The notes under the pieces were generated by a model. That model searched no databases. It had not been told where the DNA came from and saw nothing but the letters and a program-made list of their open reading frames with translations. The translations under genes and the position numbers were made by a program. From JAXGVG01 sp040773965 (GTDB taxonomy: Bacteria; Pseudomonadota; Alphaproteobacteria; UBA9219): DNA of 8,441 bases. How positions within the stretch are numbered: position 1 is the first letter of the stretch; each line of letters starts with the position of its first letter. The stretch spans positions 1 through 8,441 of the forward strand of contig JAXGVG010000078.1 in assembly GCA_040773965.1 (NCBI GenBank), in the 5' to 3' direction. Shown here one piece after another: positions 1 to 4,699 of this stretch.

Positions 1-713
1 CCCTGAATCTTGTGGGGCCCGGCCTTGCCGCCGGACAAAACCGGACTGCCCGCCGGTTCCACCGCCACGATCTTCACGCCGGGCTTGCGGCTTTTAAGCT
101 CCTCCGCAACCCCTTGAATCGTGCCGCCGGTGCCGACGCAGGCGACGAAAGCATCCACCTTCCCTTGCGTGTCGGCCCAGATTTCAGCCCCTGTCGTTTG
201 CCGGTGAACTACGGCATTTGCCGGGTTGGTGAATTGCTGAAGCATCAGCGCTTTCGGGTTGCTTGCGACGATTTCTCCGGCTTTTTTGATAGAGCCCGCC
301 ATGCCTTCCGCCGCCGGGGTCAATTCGATTACCGCGCCCAAGTATTTCAATAGCTTGCGCCTTTCGACCGACATGTCGTCCGGCATTGTGAGGATCAGGC
401 GGTATCCCTTCACCGCCGCGATGAACGCAAGCCCGATGCCCGTGTTCCCGGACGTCGGTTCGACGAGGATCGTGTCTTTCGTGAGTTTCCCTTCCGCTTC
501 GGCAGCTTCGATCATGCCGACGGCCAGACGGTCCTTGACGGAAGCCAGCGGATTGAAGAATTCCAGCTTGGCGTAAACCGCGCCCACGCATCCGGCCTCC
601 TGCGGCAACCGGTTGAGACGGACAAGAGGCGTGTCGCCAATCGTCTCTACGATGTCGTTGTAAACCTTCCCGCGCCCCCTGGTGCGGAAGGAGACATGAT
701 CGGACGAGGACAT
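1..713 (-). CDS. cysK: Cysteine synthase A (O-acetylserine sulfhydrylase), 5' part only
   Basis: This PLP enzyme makes L-cysteine from O-acetylserine and sulfide in the cytoplasm. I translated the minus strand from ATG at 713: 237 codons stay open to the window edge, so the C-terminal quarter or so is missing. Visible family marks are IGDTPLVRL (25-33), the PLP lysine K60 in NPLASVKDR, the substrate loop PTSGNTGIGL (86-95), QQF (158-160), the phosphate-binding GTGGT (193-197), and GPHKIQ at the cut edge. The start is supported by GGAG nine bases upstream. The N-terminus carries about 15 extra residues before the conserved core. The gene lies 41 bases downstream of the diguanylate cyclase gene on the same strand and may share its transcript; a weak internal promoter is also possible. 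Cystathionine beta-synthase is less likely because GPHKIQ is typical of CysK. The family call is firm; the CysK versus CysM choice is slightly less so. Confidence 0.95.
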   Translation of the reverse strand, partial: MSSSDHVSFRTRGRGKVYNDIVETIGDTPLVRLNRLPQEAGCVGAVYAKLEFFNPLASVKDRLAVGMIEAAEAEGKLTKDTILVEPTSGNTGIGLAFIAAVKGYRLILTMPDDMSVERRKLLKYLGAVIELTPAAEGMAGSIKKAGEIVASNPKALMLQQFTNPANAVVHRQTTGAEIWADTQGKVDAFVACVGTGGTIQGVAEELKSRKPGVKIVAVEPAGSPVLSGGKAGPHKIQ

Positions 714-751
714 AATAAATCGCTCCAACTCATCGAATTGATGGGGATACT

Positions 752-781
752 AATTTAGGCGGGTTGATAACGATTGTCCAA
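752..781 (-). promoter_or_regulatory. Weak possible cysK promoter
   Basis: On the minus strand TTGGAC (781-776) and TAAATT (757-752) are 18 bases apart, overlapping the end of the diguanylate cyclase gene and lying about 40 bases before the cysK ATG. Each box matches the sigma-70 consensus only partly, so this could be chance. Confidence 0.2.
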
Positions 782-1501
782 GCGCGAGAGTTGGGGAGGA
801 TAATTATTGGCCCGAATGGCATATCTTCCTTCATTCTTGGCGTTATAGAGAAGAATATCGGCACGTCGAATAGCCTCCGGGACAGCGACCTTCTCTTCGA
901 GTGGATCAAAGAAATAAACGCCCGCGCTTACGGTAATCCGAACGCCGGTTCCGTTAACCGGTTTTTGAACAATGGCTTTTTGCAATCGTCTCGCCAACGC
1001 ATGAGCGGCCCTTCTCCCGCTTGTGCATCCGACAAAAAGAAACTCCTCTCCGCCATAACGCCCCAGGCAATCTTCATTTCGCTTTACGCCATTAACTCTT
1101 TCGACCAACACGCGAAGAGCTTTATCGCCAACGTCATGGCCATACGTGTCGTTAATCTTTTTAAAATGATCGATGTCGAAAAATATAAAGGTGATGTATT
1201 CTTTTTCATTCTTGTTTTTTCTGCGTCTTGATTTGCTAATCATCTTCTTCGCGGCACATTCGATTGCCCTTCTGTTCAATGCTTTTGTCAATTCATCGGT
1301 TGTGGCTTCGGCTTCCAACACGGCATTTTTTTTCAAGAGCGCCCGAACTTGATTTTTCAAGATATAGTTTTCCCTCTCGACGAGCTTCAAACGCGCCGCA
1401 ACGTCTCGCAGGTCATCGAACATGAGGAGGCCGGCTACTTCCCTGTTTGCCTGCAGGAAGTATTCCGTGTTTTGTCCCGCTGTAGCTGCCGCCACGCCCA
1501 T
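755..1501 (-). CDS. Diguanylate cyclase (GGDEF domain) with N-terminal coiled coil
   Basis: Predicted to condense two GTP into the second messenger c-di-GMP, as a dimer. The 248-residue protein has no membrane segment or recognisable sensor domain. Residues about 30-65 are heptad-like and probably form a coiled coil that joins two GGDEF domains. Domain marks: DELTKALNR (69-77), metal-binding FFDIDHFKKIN (107-117), signature GGEEF (150-154), SAGV (192-195), and ADILLYNAKNEGR near the end. The inhibitory I-site RNED (141-144) sits five residues before the signature, the canonical spacing, so product feedback inhibition is expected. I chose ATG at 1501 because AAAGGA lies nine bases upstream; a TTG three codons earlier would abut that Shine-Dalgarno sequence. 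The gene looks more AT-rich than cysK and glmU, especially in the central KSRRRKNKNEKE stretch, which may hint at separate ancestry. Catalytic activity looks intact; the input signal is unknown. Confidence 0.93.
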   Translation of the reverse strand: MGVAAATAGQNTEYFLQANREVAGLLMFDDLRDVAARLKLVERENYILKNQVRALLKKNAVLEAEATTDELTKALNRRAIECAAKKMISKSRRRKNKNEKEYITFIFFDIDHFKKINDTYGHDVGDKALRVLVERVNGVKRNEDCLGRYGGEEFLFVGCTSGRRAAHALARRLQKAIVQKPVNGTGVRITVSAGVYFFDPLEEKVAVPEAIRRADILLYNAKNEGRYAIRANNYPPQLSRLDNRYQPA

Positions 1502-1534
1502 GGTTAACAATCCTTTGGGAATAATTACTCGGTT

Positions 1535-1548
1535 CGCCCCTCAGGGCG
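1535..1548 (-). other. Small GC hairpin in the diguanylate cyclase leader
   Basis: On the minus strand CGCCC, a TGAG loop and GGGCG form a 5-bp stem in the expected 5' leader, about 35 bases before the start codon. It has no following T-tract in the direction of transcription, so it is not a terminator. It could affect mRNA folding; no function can be assigned. Confidence 0.3.
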
Positions 1549-1573
1549 CCAAAAAATCAAAAATACGTGGAGA

Positions 1574-1582
1574 AGTATAGCA
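1574..1582 (-). promoter_or_regulatory. Extended -10 promoter of the diguanylate cyclase gene
   Basis: The minus strand reads TGCTATACT, an extended -10 (TGn plus TATACT, five of six matches). No good -35 lies 16-18 bases upstream, which is usual for extended -10 promoters. Transcription would start near 1567 and give a leader of about 65 bases. Confidence 0.5.
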
Positions 1583-1635
1583 CAAAAAGCGTGAAACTAA
1601 TTGGGTGAATGTCGGGTATTTTTTTAAGCATGAAT

Positions 1636-1824
1636 TTAACCAAACCGCTTTTGATTTGCCTTGGCTTTTTTTCTTTGCTCCTCATACGCGCGCACACTGG
1701 CTTCTCTCGGCGAGCCGGAATCAGGATGCACCGTTCGCCTCACCCATCCGCAAAACACCTGTGAATGATCGGTTGTTTCGCGTGAAGAAGAGCCAAATCC
1801 TTTTTTCATTTTAACGCTCTCCAT
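1636..1824 (-). CDS. Possible small protein of unknown function, 62 residues
   Basis: I do not recognise this product. It is a short, basic, soluble-looking ORF with a C-terminal run rich in Lys, Arg, Gln and Glu (RAYEEQRKKAKANQKR). In its favour, AAAAGG lies five bases before the ATG. A -10-like TATAAA (1875-1870) also lies at a sensible distance, with TTGGAT (1896-1891) upstream, although their 15-base spacing is short. Against it, a 69-codon frame overlaps on the opposite strand, the region is AT-rich and no domain is visible. It may be a dispersed repeat unit or chance. It sits upstream of the diguanylate cyclase gene on the same strand. Confidence 0.25.
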   Translation of the reverse strand: MESVKMKKGFGSSSRETTDHSQVFCGWVRRTVHPDSGSPREASVRAYEEQRKKAKANQKRFG

Positions 1825-2014
1825 TTTTTCCTTTTAATCCTCAATCACAACTCCGCTTGAAAACTCGTTTTTATAATGCCGACCATATTAATCCAAGACC
1901 ATGAAACTAAATAACAAAAAGCCTCATAGACATAGACATTGAGCGGTCATTTTACTTAACGAATATGTTCAGACGGCGATTTTGACTCCTTTACGGTTTT
2001 CTTTTTTTGCACCT

Positions 2015-2050
2015 AGGGCCATTCCATAAAGTACAAAAGATGGCCTTTTT
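2015..2050 (+). terminator. Terminator-like hairpin, plus strand
   Basis: GGCCAT (2017-2022) pairs perfectly with ATGGCC (2040-2045), extended by an A-T and two G-T pairs to about nine base pairs. Five T (2046-2050) follow directly. The loop of about 15 bases is long for an intrinsic terminator. No plus-strand gene precedes it, so it may end a short non-coding transcript. A perfect TATAAT (1872-1877) lies upstream on the plus strand, but without a good -35. Confidence 0.4.
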
Positions 2051-2062
2051 ATCAACCAAATA

Positions 2063-2092
2063 TTGCTCATGTCAAGTTAAAGTGGGTAATAT
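2063..2092 (+). promoter_or_regulatory. Weak possible plus-strand promoter
   Basis: TTGCTC (2063-2068) and TAATAT (2087-2092) are 18 bases apart, matching the sigma-70 boxes at three and four positions. Transcription would start near 2099 and could end at the terminator at 2372-2393, giving an RNA of roughly 295 bases. The region is AT-rich, so chance matches are common. Confidence 0.2.
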
Positions 2093-2283
2093 TATTACTA
2101 TTTATGGACATATTTTGTATTATTGATTATTTTGTTGATTGCCGTTGCGCAACAGACACTATCCGTTGCGGCCTCGGAATTTTCTCTTCGAAAAGCACAT
2201 TTATCGAAGCCGGTATCCATTCCCGGTCCAATCGTTAGGAAAGCCGTTAAAGAACAAACGCCTTCGGCAAAATCAGGAGATGG

Positions 2284-2304
2284 ATTCCCGGCTTACGCCG
2301 GAAT
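2284..2304. repeat. REP-like palindromic hairpin
   Basis: ATTCCCGGC, a TTAC loop and GCCGGAAT form a hairpin with one bulged C, in the context GGATTCCCGGC...GCCGGAATGACGG. This is the look of the short dispersed palindromes found between genes in many proteobacteria, whose translations give FPAYAGMT on one strand and SFRRKPGI on the other. Only one copy lies in this window, so its repetitive nature is inferred from resemblance. Confidence 0.55.
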
Positions 2305-2349
2305 GACGGCTTTGGGGAGGACGATTCATCCTGAACGGAAAATGCGTTA

Positions 2350-2368
2350 CTCCCCGCGCCGATATACG
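2350..2368. repeat. 19-base copy of a glmU segment
   Basis: CTCCCCGCGCCGATATACG here is identical to 3209-3227 inside glmU. On the minus strand both encode the hexapeptide-repeat motif YIGAGS, flanked here by GRGT and in glmU by GNGA. Similarity fades outside this core. It could be a relic of a hexapeptide-repeat gene or of a glmU duplication, now beside the REP-like element. Confidence 0.45.
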
Positions 2369-2371
2369 TGC

Positions 2372-2393
2372 CTCGGCCAATGCCGGGTTTTTT
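2372..2393 (+). terminator. Intrinsic terminator, plus strand
   Basis: CTCGGC (2372-2377) pairs with GCCGGG (2382-2387) with one T-G pair and a four-base CAAT loop, followed by six T (2388-2393). This is the standard intrinsic terminator layout. It points away from the T-poor side of the convergent minus-strand gene ending at 2409, so it would stop plus-strand transcripts arising in the 1.9-2.4 kb gap. Confidence 0.5.
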
Positions 2394-2408
2394 GACGCAA
2401 GGTTGGCG

Positions 2409-3011
2409 TTAATGAAGAAAGTTAGTGAAAGAAAAATCCCTGAACACTTTTTCAGCGCAGGTATGATTATACTTTACGCTCCGAATCGGCCCGTCAATTT
2501 TCGTTATCCAAAACGAAAGAAAATTAATCAGCCCCGGGAAAACCACGCGCACCTCCTCAGGCGGCTGTTCAATCCCAAGATATTCAATTTTCAGGATGCT
2601 CCCCACATCGCCATGTCCTGTCAATTGCTCAACGCGCTTCGCAGGCGCTATATTGTTAATAATCGGATCGGCCCCATGCTTGCCTGCAGGCATAATGACG
2701 GCAAAGTCGGTCGAAACATGCACGAAAGACTGAAGAATATGGGGATGATCCGGAATCCTGTATTCGACGACCTTAAGCACCTCCCGTTCCGATGCCAGAC
2801 GCGCAGCATTTCCCTGACGGCGCAATTCGTCACATGCCGACATAAACAAATCCTGAAGATGTGGTATCATTTTTTTCTGCCGCGCGCGAATGAGTTTGAC
2901 GTCAACAGGCTTGGCCGACTCAGGGACAAAAACGATTTGCATGGCATCTTTAGCCAACAGTTCTTCGCCGAACGGATCGTCCCAATTCGATAAATGAATA
3001 TTCGATTCCAT
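2409..3011 (-). CDS. Uncharacterised 200-residue protein
   Basis: I do not recognise this family. The ATG at 3011 is preceded by AAGGGA at good spacing, and a near-consensus promoter lies about 40 bases further upstream, so expression is well supported. The protein has no signal peptide or clear membrane segment and is probably cytoplasmic. It starts acidic (MESNIHLSNWDDPFGEELL) and has a basic, helix-like region around residues 40-80 (RARQKKMIPHLQDLF, then SACDELRRQGNAARLASERE). The following part is mixed alpha/beta-like and contains PDHPHI, IMPAGKHGAD, LTGHGDVGSI and the C-terminal WITKIDGPIRSVKYNHTC. Histidines and aspartates recur but form no metal or catalytic motif I can name. It lies downstream of glmU on the same strand but is separated from it by a terminator, so it is probably a single-gene unit. 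In the same frame after its stop, the DNA stays open for about 53 codons. The gene is likely real; its role is unknown. Confidence 0.8.
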   Translation of the reverse strand: MESNIHLSNWDDPFGEELLAKDAMQIVFVPESAKPVDVKLIRARQKKMIPHLQDLFMSACDELRRQGNAARLASEREVLKVVEYRIPDHPHILQSFVHVSTDFAVIMPAGKHGADPIINNIAPAKRVEQLTGHGDVGSILKIEYLGIEQPPEEVRVVFPGLINFLSFWITKIDGPIRSVKYNHTCAEKVFRDFSFTNFLH

Positions 3012-3050
3012 GGTTTTTATCCCTTGCTATTCCGGTCTTGGAAAATGACG

Positions 3051-3078
3051 ATTATATTGATTAGGAAAAAAACATCAA
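3051..3078 (-). promoter_or_regulatory. Sigma-70 promoter of the 200-residue protein gene
   Basis: On the minus strand TTGATG (3078-3073, four of six matches) and a perfect TATAAT (3056-3051) are 16 bases apart. The start would fall near 3044, giving a leader of about 33 bases. The -35 box touches the base of the glmU terminator hairpin. Confidence 0.65.
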
Positions 3079-3095
3079 GGCTTGTTTGCAAGCCT
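3066..3095 (-). terminator. Intrinsic terminator of glmU
   Basis: On the minus strand AGGCTTG (3095-3089), a CAAA loop and CAAGCCT (3084-3078) form a perfect 7-bp hairpin, followed after five bases by seven T (3072-3066). The stem begins within the glmU stop codon TAG (3096-3094). The five-base gap before the T-run makes it less than ideal. Confidence 0.6.
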
Positions 3096-4452
3096 AATTG
3101 GCTTTTTTCCCTTCCGCTTCCCTTTTGCGCCGGGCCCAGTCTTTCAGGTCCGTTTGGCGGCTGCGCGCGACCGAGAGCGCATCGTTCGGCACGTCCATCG
3201 TGATCGCGCTCCCCGCGCCGATATACGCGCCGTTGCCGACCGTCAAGGGCGCGACAAGCGTCGAATTCGATCCTATAAAAGCGTCCTCTCCGATTTTCGT
3301 TTGCGTCTTCCGGTAGCCGTCGTAGTTGCATGTGATCGTGCCCGCGCCGATGTTCGTCCGCGCACCTATCGTCGCATCGCCGACATAGGACAGGTGATTG
3401 ATCTTCGCGCCTTCGGCGACGTCCGTGTTCTTGATTTCGACGAAATTGCCGATATGCGCCCCCTCGCCTATCGTCGAACCCGGGCGCAAACGGGCGAATG
3501 GCCCGACAATCGCGCCCTTTTCCACGCGCACGCCTTCCAGATGGCAGAACGGGCGGATTTCAACGCCGTCCGCAATCTCGACGCCGGGACCGAAGAAAAC
3601 ATTCGGGCCGATGGTCACGTCGCGGCCAAGCTTCGTGTCCGCCGAAAGGTGAACCGTTGCGGGGTCCGTCATCGTCACGCCGTTCAGCATCGCCTCGCGC
3701 CGCAGGCGCTCCTGCATAAGCTTTTCGGCTTCCGCGAGTTCCACACGCGTGTTGATCCCCAGGACTTCGTTCGCAGGCAATTCGTCCATGGCACACTCCC
3801 ATCCTTTGTCACGCGCCAGTTTTATGCAATCGGTCAGATAAAACTCGCGCTTCGCGTTGTCGTCTTTCAATCCATCCAGAAGCGGCCAGAGCTTTTCCGC
3901 CTCGAATAGCATAAGGCCGCCATTGCAGAGCCTGATCTCGCGCTGCGCGGACGTTGCGTCTTTCGCCTCGACAATTTCCAGCAAACGCCCCGTCGCCTCC
4001 ACGATCAGGCGTCCATAAGCGTTCGGATCGTCTGGCGTAAACCCCGCCACGACGATTGCCGCGTTCGTCACGGCGCGTTTTTGCCGCAAGCTATTCAACG
4101 ACTGAGGCGTCACCAGCGGCGCGTCGCCAAACATGACAACGATGTCGCCCTTGAAACCCCGCAGCGCCTCGCGCGCGGCCTTGACGGCGTCACCCGTCCC
4201 GCGCGGTTCGGTCTGAACGGCGCATGCATGAGGCGCGACGGCTTTCACGACCTCCATCATGCCCGGCGCGACAATCGCCACGATTGTTTCCGGGCACAAC
4301 CGCTCGCACGCCCCCACAACGTGCCGGATCATCGGTCTGCCCGCGACGTTGTGCAAAACCTTGGGAACATCCGAACGCATGCGCGTGCCCTGCCCCGCCG
4401 CAAGGATCAGGCAGGCAAGAGGCGTTTGATGCGCATGGTTCCCTTTATTCAT
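3094..4452 (-). CDS. glmU: Bifunctional UDP-GlcNAc pyrophosphorylase / glucosamine-1-phosphate acetyltransferase
   Basis: GlmU acetylates glucosamine-1-phosphate and then couples it to UTP, giving UDP-GlcNAc for peptidoglycan, lipid A and surface glycans. The 452-residue length matches the family (E. coli about 456). The N-terminal uridylyltransferase domain shows LILAAGQGTRMRSDVPKVLH (15-34), TEPRGTGDAV (81-90), metal-binding FGDAP (108-112), CNGG (176-179), YLTD (205-208) and EVLGINTR (229-236). The C-terminal left-handed beta-helix (about 260-430) has many hexapeptide repeats, RLRPG (321-325), the presumed catalytic H353 in INHLSYVGD, NIGAGTITCNYDG (367-379) and the ending LSVARSRQ. All key residues I can place are present, so both activities should be intact. 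The ATG at 4452 is the only sensible start, though its Shine-Dalgarno sequence is weak. The gene diverges from the YfhO-like gene and glmS is not adjacent. Confidence 0.97.
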   Translation of the reverse strand: MNKGNHAHQTPLACLILAAGQGTRMRSDVPKVLHNVAGRPMIRHVVGACERLCPETIVAIVAPGMMEVVKAVAPHACAVQTEPRGTGDAVKAAREALRGFKGDIVVMFGDAPLVTPQSLNSLRQKRAVTNAAIVVAGFTPDDPNAYGRLIVEATGRLLEIVEAKDATSAQREIRLCNGGLMLFEAEKLWPLLDGLKDDNAKREFYLTDCIKLARDKGWECAMDELPANEVLGINTRVELAEAEKLMQERLRREAMLNGVTMTDPATVHLSADTKLGRDVTIGPNVFFGPGVEIADGVEIRPFCHLEGVRVEKGAIVGPFARLRPGSTIGEGAHIGNFVEIKNTDVAEGAKINHLSYVGDATIGARTNIGAGTITCNYDGYRKTQTKIGEDAFIGSNSTLVAPLTVGNGAYIGAGSAITMDVPNDALSVARSRQTDLKDWARRKREAEGKKAN

Positions 4453-4560
4453 GGCGCTTTTCTGCCATAACCGTTTTTCCCTGTCATCACCTGTATGCCT
4501 ATCTTATGGAAAACCAATGTCTTTTGCCTTTCCCGCCCCCGGATTCACGGGCTTTTTTCC

Positions 4561-4589
4561 TTGACAGCGCGGCCCTTGTTAAGTCTATT
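4561..4589 (+). promoter_or_regulatory. Sigma-70 promoter of the YfhO-like / legB operon
   Basis: A perfect TTGACA (4561-4566) and TCTATT (4584-4589, four of six matches) are separated by 17 bases. Transcription would start near 4596, leaving a leader of about 100 bases before the ATG at 4700. It lies in the 247-base divergent gap with glmU. Confidence 0.6.
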
Positions 4590-4699
4590 CCCTTTCACCC
4601 GAAGACATCCCAACGGCTTGATTCCTCTCGTTTTCAAGCGACAAACAACCGCGTCAACGGAAGTTCTTCCGTTTTTCTCACGCCAAAGAAAGGCACGTC

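Larger units (their letters stand above)
1511..2408. other. Long AT-rich gap without a convincing gene
   Basis: Nearly 900 bases between two minus-strand genes. Besides the cyclase leader it contains one possible small minus-strand ORF, two plus-strand terminator-like hairpins, a weak plus-strand promoter, a REP-like hairpin and a 19-base match to glmU, each listed separately. The stretch 1820-2150 is very AT-rich. An inverted repeat CTTCGA/TCGAAG (2186-2191 and 2204-2209) and a short tandem CATAGA (about 1927-1938) are also present but not interpretable. The frame from TTG at 2123 to 2395 on the plus strand starts with a hydrophobic run but has no ATG and no Shine-Dalgarno sequence, and it runs through the REP hairpin, so I do not call it a gene. 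Confidence 0.6.

Noticed and set aside
184..591. 135-codon minus-strand frame within cysK
   Set aside because: The neighbouring frame on the same strand encodes an unmistakable cysteine synthase; this one is Arg/Gly-rich noise.
1502..1567. c-di-GMP riboswitch in the leader of the diguanylate cyclase gene
   Set aside because: The leader of about 65 bases has only one 5-bp hairpin and none of the conserved GEMM core sequence.
2123..2395. 90-codon plus-strand frame with a signal-peptide-like start
   Set aside because: It starts with TTG, has no Shine-Dalgarno sequence, reads through the REP-like hairpin (FPAYAGMT) and ends in the T-run of a terminator.
3094..4470. Several long plus-strand frames opposite glmU (for example 3082-3909)
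   Set aside because: They are rich in Arg and Ala, lack any motif, and mirror the GC-rich codons of glmU, whose assignment is certain.
4538..4558. Hairpin CCCG/CGGG followed by T-run before the YfhO-like promoter
   Set aside because: The stem is only about four base pairs and no plus-strand gene lies upstream, so it is weak as a terminator.
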